NCBI GenBank assembly: GCA_028679405.1 | Contig: JAJRBP010000120.1 | Coordinates: 1-9,802 of the forward strand | Length of the DNA stretch: 9,802 nt | Source: Methanoregulaceae archaeon | Lineage (GTDB): Archaea; Halobacteriota; Methanomicrobia; Methanomicrobiales; Methanospirillaceae | Direction: 5' to 3' | Shown: one piece after another, positions 1 through 6,273 of the stretch | Position numbering within the stretch: the first letter of the stretch is position 1 | Layout of the letters: each line of letters starts with the position of its first letter | Notes under the pieces: model-generated | Seen by the model: the letters and a program-made list of their open reading frames with translations, nothing else | The model's database searches: none | What the model was told of the DNA's origin: nothing | Translations under genes and position numbers: made by a program

Positions 1-1817
1 ATGTCAGGCCTGTTCGTGGCACCGATGACGGTGACGTTCTTCAGCTCCTCGAGGCCGTCGAGTTCTGTCAGGATCTGCGAGACCACGCTCTCCGTCACAT
101 GAGAAGAGCCCATGTATGTCCCGCGTTTCGGGATCAGCGCATCGATCTCATCGAAGAAGATTATCGAAGGGGACGCCTGTCGTGCCTTCCGGAAGATTTC
201 CCGTACCCCCTTCTCCGATTCACCGACCCACTTCGAGAGGAGCTCGGGGCCCTTGACCGATATGAAGTTCGATTCGCTCTCGTTCGCTACCGCCTTTGCA
301 AGGAGCGTCTTTCCGGTTCCGGGCGGACCGAAAAGCAGGATACCCTTCGGGGGTTTTGTGTCGAGTTGCTCGAAGATCGCGGGATACTTGAGCGGCCATT
401 CGACCGCTTCCTGCAGTTCCTTCTTGACCTCCTCGAGCCCTCCCACATCCTTCCATGACACATCCGGAATTTCTACGAGGACCTCGCGCATCGCGCTCGG
501 TTCGACATACTTCCGTGCCTCGTCAAAGTCACCGGAGGTAACCTTCAGATCGTCCAGGAGCTCAGCCGGGATCTCCTTCTCGAGATCGATCTTTGGAAGA
601 ATACGCCGGAGAGCTCTCATGGCAGCTTCTTTCACAAGCAGCGCGATATCTGCGCCAACGAACCCATGGGTCGAATCTGCGAAACTCTCGATATTGATGT
701 CGTCAGCGAGCGGGACTCCGCGGGTATGGACCTGGAAGACCTCGAGTCTCCCCTTCTTGTCGGGGATACCGATCTCAATCTCCCGATCGAACCTCCCGCC
801 GCGCCGGAGGGCGGGGTCAATCGCATCGGGAAGGTTGGTGGCAGCGATCACGATCACCTGGCCACGCCCCTTGAGACCGTCCATGAGCGAGAGGAGCTGG
901 GCGACCACCCGGCGCTCAACCTCCCCCTTCGTATCCTCCCGTTTCGGGGCGATTGAGTCGATCTCGTCGATAAAGATGATCGTCGGGGCATTTTCCTGTG
1001 CCTCGTCAAAGACCTCGCGAAGTTTTCCTTCGCTCTCCCCGTAGTACTTGCTCATGATCTCCGGCCCTGAGAGCGAGATGAAGTGGGCGTCCACTTCGTT
1101 TGCGACGGCCTTTGCAATAAGGGTCTTCCCTGTGCCCGGAGGACCGTACAGGAGTACTCCTTTCGGGGGTTCGATCCCGAGACGTTCGAAGATCTCGGGG
1201 TGACGAAGCGGCAGCTCGATCATCTCCCTGACCATCTCGAGCTCCCTTCCCAGTCCACCGATATCCTCGTAATGGACGTCTGAAGTCGTCTCCTTCTTCT
1301 TTCCTTCCTCAGGTTTCGCGGGGGTCTCCCGGAGCTCGATCTCGGTCTCGTCAGTGACAATGGCAATGCCCTTCGGCAATACCTTGGTGATCACGAAGGT
1401 CATCGGGTTCCCGATCACATCGATCCTGACTGCCTGTCCTTCCATCACGGACCTTCCGCGGAGGACACGCCCGAGATACTGCTCACCGCCGATCAGCCTG
1501 ATCGGCTGGGTGGGTGCGATCACGATCTTCTTCGCAAAACCGGCCTCAAGTTTCCTGATCCGCACTTTCTCGTCGACGCCCGTACCGGCATTCGAGCGTA
1601 CGGTCCCGTCTATCCGGAGAATTCCCTCTCCGGTGTCCTGCTGGAACCCGGGCCATACAATCGCGGTGGCCTGTTTTTTTCCCTGTATCTCGATCACATC
1701 ACCTGAGACCAGTCCCAACGACCGCATTACCTCTATGCTGAGGCGTGCAATCCCGCGACCGGCGTCGTCGCGGGCAGCCTCCCTGACGACCACATCAGCA
1801 TAATCTTTATTTACCAT
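1..1817 (-). CDS. cdc48: Cdc48/VAT-type AAA+ ATPase (partial, 3' end outside window)
   Basis: This is a hexameric AAA+ unfoldase of the archaeal VAT/Cdc48/p97 family, which unfolds cytoplasmic proteins, in archaea probably for the proteasome. The frame is open from ATG at 1817 through the left edge (605 codons). Residues about 5-90 fit the double-psi barrel N-domain and 105-165 the second N subdomain. A charged linker (about 165-180) leads to D1. D1 has Walker A GPPGTGKT (K231), pore loop KYYG (257-260) and Walker B with D284-E285. D2 has Walker A K503, pore loop KWVG (529-532) and Walker B D556-E557. The visible part ends in the D2 segment VIGATNRPD. Both P-loops are in frame with the start, so no frameshift is seen. 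Family members are usually 730-840 residues, so roughly the last fifth to quarter is missing. The start fits a TATA box about 45-50 bases upstream and GGAG at 1827-1830. Identity is very secure; exact substrates cannot be read from sequence. Confidence 0.97.
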   Translation of the reverse strand, partial: MVNKDYADVVVREAARDDAGRGIARLSIEVMRSLGLVSGDVIEIQGKKQATAIVWPGFQQDTGEGILRIDGTVRSNAGTGVDEKVRIRKLEAGFAKKIVIAPTQPIRLIGGEQYLGRVLRGRSVMEGQAVRIDVIGNPMTFVITKVLPKGIAIVTDETEIELRETPAKPEEGKKKETTSDVHYEDIGGLGRELEMVREMIELPLRHPEIFERLGIEPPKGVLLYGPPGTGKTLIAKAVANEVDAHFISLSGPEIMSKYYGESEGKLREVFDEAQENAPTIIFIDEIDSIAPKREDTKGEVERRVVAQLLSLMDGLKGRGQVIVIAATNLPDAIDPALRRGGRFDREIEIGIPDKKGRLEVFQVHTRGVPLADDINIESFADSTHGFVGADIALLVKEAAMRALRRILPKIDLEKEIPAELLDDLKVTSGDFDEARKYVEPSAMREVLVEIPDVSWKDVGGLEEVKKELQEAVEWPLKYPAIFEQLDTKPPKGILLFGPPGTGKTLLAKAVANESESNFISVKGPELLSKWVGESEKGVREIFRKARQASPSIIFFDEIDALIPKRGTYMGSSHVTESVVSQILTELDGLEELKNVTVIGATNRPD

Positions 1818-1860
1818 AAGTCCTAACTCCAGGTTAAGATGGCATAAAGTTAGTGCTTAT

Positions 1861-1870
1861 TATATATAAA
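1861..1870 (-). promoter_or_regulatory. TATA box of cdc48
   Basis: On the minus strand this reads TTTATATATA, close to the archaeal TATA consensus. Initiation about 25 bases downstream would give a leader of some 20 bases ahead of ATG at 1817, enough for the GGAG at 1827-1830. The 65-base spacer after the cyclo-ligase stop contains nothing else, so cdc48 is probably transcribed on its own at least in part. No start-site data. Confidence 0.6.
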
Positions 1871-1882
1871 GTTTTGCGAGTT

Positions 1883-2458
1883 TCAGAGCTGCCGGAACCT
1901 GCGCACTCCACGCTCCGTCACGAGGATATCCATCCCGATATCGTTTGGATCGGTCGGAATACATGGGACTTCGAGGCAGGAAAACGCAATGCCGATCTTT
2001 GTGAGGGACCTGTTTCGGGAGAGAAACCTGTCATAATACCCGGCACCGTATCCGATGCGGTGACCTGAGGAGTCGAACGCAATCATCGGTACCACCACGG
2101 CAGCCAGATCTGAGGGATCAGCAGGGATTTCATGGCTGACTGGTTCGGGGACCGAAAAGGTGCTGGGTGTGAGGTGCCTGATATCTGAGAGGTACGAAAG
2201 CCGCAGGCTGCGGGTCTCCTGCTCGATGATGGGAACGATTACCCGGGTACCCCTGGCAAGAAGTGTCCGGATGAGCGGGTGAGTGTCCACTTCTGAGGGT
2301 TTTGAAGCGTAGAGCATGACCGGGTCATGCCCGTCGAGGACGCGGAGGAGCAGGCTCGTGATCTCCCGGCTCTGCTCTGCAATGGTCTTTTCAGTCAAGC
2401 TGGCCCGGATTTCACGGGCATGGTTCCTGATCTGCTCCTTTGCAGAAGTCATTTCCAT
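1883..2458 (-). CDS. 5-formyltetrahydrofolate cyclo-ligase family protein (COG0212)
   Basis: The 191-residue length is normal for the 5-formyltetrahydrofolate cyclo-ligase (MTHFS) family. Classical members use ATP to turn 5-formyl-THF into 5,10-methenyl-THF in the cytoplasm. The N-terminal helix KEQIRNHAREIR (7-18) has the family's basic pattern. A strand and E56 of SEVDTHPLI follow. The signature glycine loop RIGYGAGYYDRFL (134-146) is intact, as is the C-terminal MDILVTERG (176-184). ATG at 2458 or ATG at 2452 could be the start; neither has a good Shine-Dalgarno, and a weak TATA about 26 bases upstream suggests a leaderless message. The gene lies just downstream of thiC on the same strand. 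Methanogens mainly use tetrahydromethanopterin, so a folate substrate is not assured. A paralogous subgroup has been linked to thiamin metabolism by comparative genomics. Family assignment is firm; substrate is open. Confidence 0.9.
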   Translation of the reverse strand: MEMTSAKEQIRNHAREIRASLTEKTIAEQSREITSLLLRVLDGHDPVMLYASKPSEVDTHPLIRTLLARGTRVIVPIIEQETRSLRLSYLSDIRHLTPSTFSVPEPVSHEIPADPSDLAAVVVPMIAFDSSGHRIGYGAGYYDRFLSRNRSLTKIGIAFSCLEVPCIPTDPNDIGMDILVTERGVRRFRQL

Positions 2459-2477
2459 AGATCCATAGATCGGGTTG

Positions 2478-2490
2478 TGAATAAAGCCTG
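2478..2490 (-). promoter_or_regulatory. Weak TATA-like element upstream of the cyclo-ligase gene
   Basis: The minus strand carries CTTTATT centred near 2484, about 26 bases before the ATG at 2458. That spacing would place transcription initiation at or next to the start codon, which agrees with the lack of a Shine-Dalgarno. The match to consensus is only moderate. Confidence 0.3.
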
Positions 2491-2519
2491 TCTATGTGCA
2501 GCGAATCCGGGAATCCCTC

Positions 2520-2553
2520 AAAAAAAGCCGGAGTTTGTTCCGCATTCTTCCGG
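2520..2553 (-). terminator. Hairpin plus T7 run downstream of thiC
   Basis: Read on the minus strand, CCGGA (2553-2549) pairs with TCCGG (2532-2528) across a 16-base loop. After one C comes a run of seven T (2526-2520). This is 30-63 bases past the thiC stop. Archaeal termination depends mainly on T-runs, so the T7 alone is suggestive. It would at least partly separate thiC from the next gene. Confidence 0.5.
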
Positions 2554-2582
2554 GAATTACGGAAAAAGCGGGGAAGGAAATT

Positions 2583-3860
2583 TCAGAAACTAAAATGACG
2601 GTTCACTATCTTGATGGCACAATAGTCGCCGCACATTGTGCATGCGTCCGTGTCCTCGGGCATGCGTTCGGCCCTGATCTGTTTTGCCCGGGCGGGGTTG
2701 AGTGCGACCCGGAACTGCCTCTCCCAATCGAGGTCGCGCCTGGCATGCCCCATCTCCAGGTCCGACTCCCGGGTCTTCTTCAGTTTTATCATGTCGCCCG
2801 CGTGTGCTGCGATCCTTGAAGAGATGACACCTTCGTATACCTCTTCGGCCGTCGGGAGGGCGAGGTGTTCCGCGGGAGTGACGTAACAGATGAAATCCGC
2901 CCCGTAGGATGAGGATATCGCTGCACCGATTGCTGCGACACGGTCGTCGTATCCCGGTGCGATATCGGTTACCAGCGGGCCGAGCATGTAGAAAGGCTTC
3001 CGGTTCGTGACCCTCTTCATGAGGACGACGTTTGTCTCGATCTCGTCGATCGGGATGTGCCCGGGGCCCTCGACGATCGTCTGGACACCCTCGGCATGGG
3101 CCTTGTCCGCAAGCTCCGCGTTGATCAGCAGCTCCTGGATCGCTGCGCGATCTGTTGCATCGTGAACCGCGCCAGCGCGCATTCCGTTGCCCATTGAGAG
3201 CGTGACCTCATGCTCCTTCATGATCTCGAGGAGGTAGTCAAATTCTGAGTAGAGGGGATTTTCTTTCTCATTGTGAAGCATCCACGCGGTCATGAATGCG
3301 CCACCCCTTGATACGAGCCCGCAGTGCCGCCCCTGGTTCCGGAGGCGCTTGACGGTCTCGAAGTTGATCCCTGTGTGGATAGCCATGAAGTTCGTGCCGA
3401 GTTGCGCCTGCTCCGCAGTCACCCTGAAGAGGTCGTCCTCCTTCATGTGCACGACCGCGCCGTCCTTGCGCGCCGCTTCGATGAACGCCTGGTAGAGCGG
3501 GACACTCCCGACCGACAGGGTGGTTGCTTCGATCACACGTCTCCTGATCTCCGTGAAGTCCCCGCCGGTTGAGAGCTCCATCAGGGTATCGGCGCCGGCC
3601 CGTTCTGCCTGCCTGGCCTTCTCTATCTCCATCTCAACATCGTTGATATCTGATGAGGTGCCTATGGAGGCGTTCACTTTCGTCCTGAGTCCTTCCCCGA
3701 TCCCGCAGATTTTTACATCCCGGTAGGGAGAGACCGGGATGACAATCCGTCCCTCAGCAACTCCCCGGCGCACGAATTCATCAGATACATCCTCTTGTCG
3801 GGCGACGATGCGCATCTCTTCGGTTACGATGCCGGACCGTGCCTCAGTGATCAGACTCAT
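2583..3860 (-). CDS. thiC: Phosphomethylpyrimidine synthase ThiC
   Basis: ThiC is the radical SAM enzyme that rearranges 5-aminoimidazole ribotide into 4-amino-5-hydroxymethyl-2-methylpyrimidine phosphate, the pyrimidine half of thiamin. The product is 425 residues, the length of archaeal and short bacterial forms. Recognisable blocks include SRGGAFMTAWMLH, MGNGMRAGAVHDATDR, IVEGPGHIP, LGPLVTDIAPGYDD and ISSSYGADFICYVTPAEHL. The cluster-binding cysteines lie near the C-terminus in CTMCGDYC (C407, C410, C414). This is CX2CX3C, one residue shorter than the CX2CX4C of well-studied bacterial ThiC. ATG at 3860 is chosen because MSLITEARSG begins the family homology. The frame stays open to 4016, but the extra 52 codons are AT-rich, low in complexity and cover the promoter region. 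TGATC lies 3 bases before the ATG and matches the 3' part of the archaeal Shine-Dalgarno. It is divergent from the nrdG-like operon. Confidence 0.95.
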   Translation of the reverse strand: MSLITEARSGIVTEEMRIVARQEDVSDEFVRRGVAEGRIVIPVSPYRDVKICGIGEGLRTKVNASIGTSSDINDVEMEIEKARQAERAGADTLMELSTGGDFTEIRRRVIEATTLSVGSVPLYQAFIEAARKDGAVVHMKEDDLFRVTAEQAQLGTNFMAIHTGINFETVKRLRNQGRHCGLVSRGGAFMTAWMLHNEKENPLYSEFDYLLEIMKEHEVTLSMGNGMRAGAVHDATDRAAIQELLINAELADKAHAEGVQTIVEGPGHIPIDEIETNVVLMKRVTNRKPFYMLGPLVTDIAPGYDDRVAAIGAAISSSYGADFICYVTPAEHLALPTAEEVYEGVISSRIAAHAGDMIKLKKTRESDLEMGHARRDLDWERQFRVALNPARAKQIRAERMPEDTDACTMCGDYCAIKIVNRHFSF

Positions 3861-3932
3861 GGTGATCAGGTTGAAAAGAATTACAAGATAAAGGCTTGTT
3901 TGAGAAGTTCCGGATGAAATTGGGGTTGATCT

Positions 3933-3946
3933 CTTTACAAGTAAAG
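3933..3946. promoter_or_regulatory. Inverted repeat, candidate operator for thiC
   Basis: CTTTAC-AA-GTAAAG is a perfect 6-base inverted repeat with a 2-base spacer. It lies between the minus-strand TATAAAAA (3955-3962) and the start site expected near 3930, a classic archaeal repressor position. Thiamin genes in many Euryarchaeota are regulated by ThiR, an HTH protein with a ThiN ligand domain. Linking this repeat to ThiR is inference from gene identity only. Confidence 0.4.
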
Positions 3947-3954
3947 TTGTTTTG

Positions 3955-3962
3955 TTTTTATA
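3955..3962 (-). promoter_or_regulatory. TATA-like element of thiC, also readable on the plus strand
   Basis: The minus strand reads TATAAAAA, about 95 bases before the thiC ATG. On the plus strand the same bases read TTTTTATA and could drive a rightward transcript from about 3985. It sits in a second 6-base inverted repeat (TTTTGT 3950-3955, ACAAAA 3962-3967). A weaker alternative for thiC is CTTTATCTT at about 3887-3895. Confidence 0.45.
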
Positions 3963-3983
3963 CAAAAAAAATTTCATCCTTTT

Positions 3984-4110
3984 CCGGCCGGTGAGAGGGG
4001 AATATTTCTTCCCCATAAAAATGCCGGGAGGTTTTCGTTACCCGGAATCCTGCGATGTCGGGGACAATCCAGAAGCCGGAGCGACATCATTGCGAAGACA
4101 GAACTTTTTT
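3984..4110 (+). other. Hairpin-rich segment followed by T6 (possible leader or small RNA)
   Basis: Three short stems lie in series: GGGGAA/TTCCCC (3997-4002 with 4009-4014, loop 6), CCGGG/CCCGG (4024-4028 with 4041-4045, loop 12) and GATGTCG/CGACATC (4054-4060 with 4082-4088, loop 21). TCCGGC at 3983-3988 could also pair with GCCGGA at 4075-4080. A T6 run follows at 4105-4110. It starts about 25 bases after a plus-strand TATA-like element. No known RNA family is recognised. GC-rich DNA makes chance stems common, so this is tentative. Confidence 0.25.
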
Positions 4111-4133
4111 CGGAGGGACCTCTTCCATAGGTT

Positions 4134-4141
4134 GAATAAAA
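4134..4141 (+). promoter_or_regulatory. Candidate TATA element of the nrdG-like operon
   Basis: GAATAAAA lies about 45 bases before the GTG at 4183, giving a predicted leader of about 20 bases that contains GGTGG (4166-4170). A second weak candidate is AGTATAGAAAC at 4155-4165. Both are modest matches. Confidence 0.3.
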
Positions 4142-4182
4142 CAGGCGAACCCATAGTATAGAAACGGTGGTTCCAGCTGAAG

Positions 4183-4995
4183 GTGAACTACGGCGGCTTC
4201 GTGCCGCTCAGTACGGTCGACTGGCGGGGCCGGGCAGTGTGTACGGTGTTCCTGAGGGGATGCCCCCTGCGATGCTCCTACTGTCACAATGCGGCTATCC
4301 AGACCGGTGAAGACATTAGGGATACCGGCGAGATCATCGCACTGATCGAGTCTGCACGGTCTCTGATCAGCGGAGTGGTCTTCTCGGGCGGAGAACCGAC
4401 CCTCCAGAAAAATGCCCTCATCGGGCTTGCATCGGCTGCGAAGGAGAAGGGACTTCTTGTCGGACTGCAGACGAACGGATATTTCCCCGAAACCCTGGAA
4501 TCCCTTATCGAAAGAAGACTCGTGGACCGTATCGCGCTCGATTTCAAGACCAGGTGGGAAGGGTATTCCCGCAGGCTGGAAGGATACGGTGCCGTCCCCA
4601 GGGAGACATATAATTCCCGGGTCCGGCAATCGATCCTGTTATGCAGGGATGCACTACGGAAGGGATCATTGGCTGATTTCGAGATCGTCGCCACGATTTT
4701 CCCGGGGAATGAGGGTGAAGTGCCCGGGATCTCAAAAATGGCTGATGGAGTCGATCTCGTGCTCCAGCAGGGCGAGCTGAAGAGGTACTGGGGGGACTGG
4801 ATCCTCTCTCCCGATGCGGGAGCGAAGAAATCTCCGGTTGGATTGGAAAAATCCAGTCCCAGCAGGCCGCTGACTGCTGAAGAACTCCGGGAGGTCGCAG
4901 ATACACTTGGCAGGACAGTGAGGATCCGCACACGGGAGGGAGGTGAGGAGGTTTATGAAGGTCATCGGCGTCGTAGGGCTGCCTGCCAGCGGTAA
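4183..4995 (+). CDS. Radical SAM activating protein, NrdG2 (anaerobic ribonucleotide reductase activase) type
   Basis: The 270-residue product belongs to the radical SAM activases usually annotated as anaerobic ribonucleoside-triphosphate reductase activating protein. Such enzymes use SAM and a [4Fe-4S] cluster to install a glycyl radical on a partner. The N-terminus GGFVPLSTVDW (4-14) is typical. CPLRCSYC (C27, C31, C34) is the CX3CX2C cluster motif, and SGGEPT (68-73) is the SAM-contacting motif. LQTNGYFPE and ALDFKTRW follow further into the barrel. GTG at 4183 is chosen because a stop lies in frame at 4159 and homology begins at once; a CTG two codons earlier is the only alternative. The final dozen residues (GHRRRRAACQR) are basic, unlike the rest, and are coded within the overlap with the next gene. 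No glycyl-radical reductase is in the window, so the partner is inferred from the family name. Confidence 0.85.
   Translation: MNYGGFVPLSTVDWRGRAVCTVFLRGCPLRCSYCHNAAIQTGEDIRDTGEIIALIESARSLISGVVFSGGEPTLQKNALIGLASAAKEKGLLVGLQTNGYFPETLESLIERRLVDRIALDFKTRWEGYSRRLEGYGAVPRETYNSRVRQSILLCRDALRKGSLADFEIVATIFPGNEGEVPGISKMADGVDLVLQQGELKRYWGDWILSPDAGAKKSPVGLEKSSPSRPLTAEELREVADTLGRTVRIRTREGGEEVYEGHRRRRAACQR
4939..4952 (+). promoter_or_regulatory. Strong ribosome binding site inside the nrdG-like gene
   Basis: GGAGGTGA at 4939-4946 is a full match to the archaeal Shine-Dalgarno, and GGAGGT repeats at 4947-4952. The ATG at 4955 is 8 bases after the first. This decides the kinase start: the in-frame GTG at 4943 lies inside the ribosome site itself. 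Confidence 0.7.
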
Positions 4996-5503
4996 AGGGG
5001 AATTCTCAAGGATCGCGAGGGACCTTGGTATCCCTGTCGTGGTCATGGGAGATGTGATCAGGAGGGCAGTCTCCGAAGCCGGGCTGCCGGAGACTGACGA
5101 GAACATGGGGAGGACCGCTTCAAACCTCCGCCTGACCGGGGGAATGGATGCCATCGCCCGTCTCAGCATACCCGCGATCGAGGCGCAGATATCGCAGGTC
5201 GTGGTGGTCGATGGGATCCGCGGCGATGCGGAGGTCGAGCTCTTCCGGACCTGCTTCCCTCGTTTTTTCCTGGTCGGGATCGAGTCCGGTTTCGACCTCC
5301 GGCTCGAACGTCTTGTCAGGAGGGGACGATCAGATGCGACCTGCAGCCGGGAGGAGCTCCTGGAACGTGACAGGAGAGAAATGGGGTGGGGGCTTGGAAA
5401 AGCCCTGGAGAGGGCGGATTATCTGGTTAGCAACGACTGCAGCCTTCCTGAATTCGAGAAGACCGTGAAGGGGCTTCTCCTGACACTGGGGAGCGCGACA
5501 TGA
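4955..5503 (+). CDS. UPF0200-type P-loop nucleotide kinase-like protein
   Basis: This 182-residue protein resembles the archaeal UPF0200 family, small P-loop proteins related to nucleoside monophosphate and dephospho-CoA kinases; no member's substrate is known to me. The start MKVIGVVGLPASGKGEF has Walker A G8-LPASG-K14. MGDVIRR (31-37) and VVVVDGIRG (82-90) are further family blocks. A basic segment RLERLVRRGR (116-125) looks like the arginine-rich lid of kinases, and YLVSN (156-160) is a typical late strand. ATG at 4955 is preferred over GTG at 4943 because the family begins at MKVIG and a strong Shine-Dalgarno precedes it. The first 41 bases overlap the upstream gene in another frame, so the P-loop is coded in dual-use DNA. 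Archaeal dephospho-CoA kinase is a different, GTP-using family, so a CoaE label would be unsafe. Confidence 0.85.
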   Translation: MKVIGVVGLPASGKGEFSRIARDLGIPVVVMGDVIRRAVSEAGLPETDENMGRTASNLRLTGGMDAIARLSIPAIEAQISQVVVVDGIRGDAEVELFRTCFPRFFLVGIESGFDLRLERLVRRGRSDATCSREELLERDRREMGWGLGKALERADYLVSNDCSLPEFEKTVKGLLLTLGSAT

Positions 5504-6273
5504 CACGCCGTCTCTTTTTCTCCTCGTCGGCAAAGGTCTGGGACTCGATCGAATGGGTGTATGGGATCGAGGAATCCGGGTATGAGGGGTGGGAGATCGT
5601 AGCCGATGGGAACTACCGGCTCGAGAACCCGGATGCGCTCCGGCGTATCACCGAGACTCTTGCGAGCACGGGACTCTCGGTAACGGTCCACGCACCGTAC
5701 GGGGATCTGAACCTTGCCACGCTCAATGACCCTATCAGGAGGGAGTCAGTCAGGCAGATCACCAGCTGCATCAGTCTCGCATCAGATATGACCGATCGCG
5801 TCACCATTCATCCGGGATACCTCTCTCCGGTCGGGAAACTTGTGCCTGAACAGGCATGGAGGTACCATAAAGAGGCGCTCATGGAAATAGGCAGACATGC
5901 CACGGATCACGGGGTCCTCGCCTGCCTTGAGAACATGATTGGTATCAGGGAATTCCTCTGCCGCGATCCTGATGAGCTCCTGGGTATGACTGAAGGAATC
6001 GAGGGGGTAGGGATCACGATTGATATCGGCCATGCCAATACGGTCGGGAAAGTACTGGAATTTCTCCCGGCGGTTGCGAAGGCCGATCATATCCATATCC
6101 ACGACAATCATGGGACCTCGGACGAGCACCTTCCGCTCGGGGAAGGAACGGTTCCATGGGACACTGTGGGTCACGTAATCGCGAGGGACTACCCGGGCAT
6201 CATCGTGGTCGAGGGGAGGTCCCTTGAAGAAGCAAGGAAGAGTCTTTCAGTATACCGGAGGTGTTTCATATAG
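5500..6273 (+). CDS. Xylose isomerase-like TIM-barrel protein (sugar phosphate isomerase/epimerase family)
   Basis: The 257-residue protein fits the AP-endonuclease-2/xylose-isomerase-like TIM barrel (COG1082 style), whose members are metal-dependent isomerases, epimerases or endonuclease IV relatives. Candidate active-site residues lie where the fold expects them: H64 in VTVHAPYGDL, H104 in HPG, E144 in LENM, D175 and H178 in IDIGHAN, H199 and H201 in HIHIHDNHG, E215 in PLGEG and E238 in VVEGRS. No signal peptide or membrane segment is visible, so it is cytoplasmic. The ATG overlaps the TGA of the kinase gene (ATGA), with GGGGAG just upstream, so translation is probably coupled. The substrate is not predictable. 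Endonuclease IV is a less likely alternative because the full nine-ligand zinc pattern is not evident. Confidence 0.82.
   Translation: MTRRLFFSSSAKVWDSIEWVYGIEESGYEGWEIVADGNYRLENPDALRRITETLASTGLSVTVHAPYGDLNLATLNDPIRRESVRQITSCISLASDMTDRVTIHPGYLSPVGKLVPEQAWRYHKEALMEIGRHATDHGVLACLENMIGIREFLCRDPDELLGMTEGIEGVGITIDIGHANTVGKVLEFLPAVAKADHIHIHDNHGTSDEHLPLGEGTVPWDTVGHVIARDYPGIIVVEGRSLEEARKSLSVYRRCFI
6257..6263 (+). promoter_or_regulatory. Shine-Dalgarno GGAGGTG overlapping the annotated rnz start
   Basis: GGAGGTG is a strong archaeal ribosome site, but its last three bases are the GTG at 6261 that would be the only canonical rnz start. A ribosome bound here would normally begin some 6-8 bases downstream, where the in-frame codon is ATA (6270-6272), overlapping the upstream TAG. 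Confidence 0.5.

Larger units (their letters stand above)
3861..4182. other. Divergent intergenic region between thiC and the nrdG-like gene
   Basis: No convincing protein gene is present in these 322 bases. The thiC-proximal 100 bases are AT-rich and hold the promoter elements listed separately. The remainder is more GC-rich and has several short inverted repeats, a T6 run at 4105-4110, and the leader of the nrdG-like gene. No TPP riboswitch landmarks are seen on the thiC strand, and the expected thiC leader (about 70 bases) would be too short for one. Confidence 0.7.

Noticed and set aside
112..1044. A 310-codon open frame on the plus strand opposite cdc48
   Set aside because: It is fully antisense to an intact, clearly conserved AAA+ ATPase. 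The translation is Ser/Arg/Thr-rich with no domain, which is typical of an antisense shadow in GC-rich coding DNA.
2506..2557. Direct repeat TCCGGGAAT (2506-2514 and 2549-2557)
   Set aside because: Only two 9-base copies in a short spacer, one of which is part of the terminator-like hairpin; too little to call a repeat element.
3861..3990. TPP riboswitch upstream of thiC
   Set aside because: No conserved TPP aptamer segments are visible on the minus strand, and the expected leader is too short.
3861..4016. 52-codon N-terminal extension of thiC
   Set aside because: The extension is Lys/Thr/Ser/Leu-rich, AT-rich and overlies the TATA element and inverted repeats. Family homology begins at MSLITEARSG (3860).
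4087..4629. A 180-codon frame on the minus strand opposite the nrdG-like gene
   Set aside because: Antisense to a gene with intact radical SAM motifs; Pro/Arg-rich translation without a recognisable fold, promoter or ribosome site.
4943..4954. Four extra residues (MRRF) at the start of the kinase-like protein
   Set aside because: The GTG at 4943 is inside the GGAGGTGA ribosome site, and the family begins with MKVIG at 4955.
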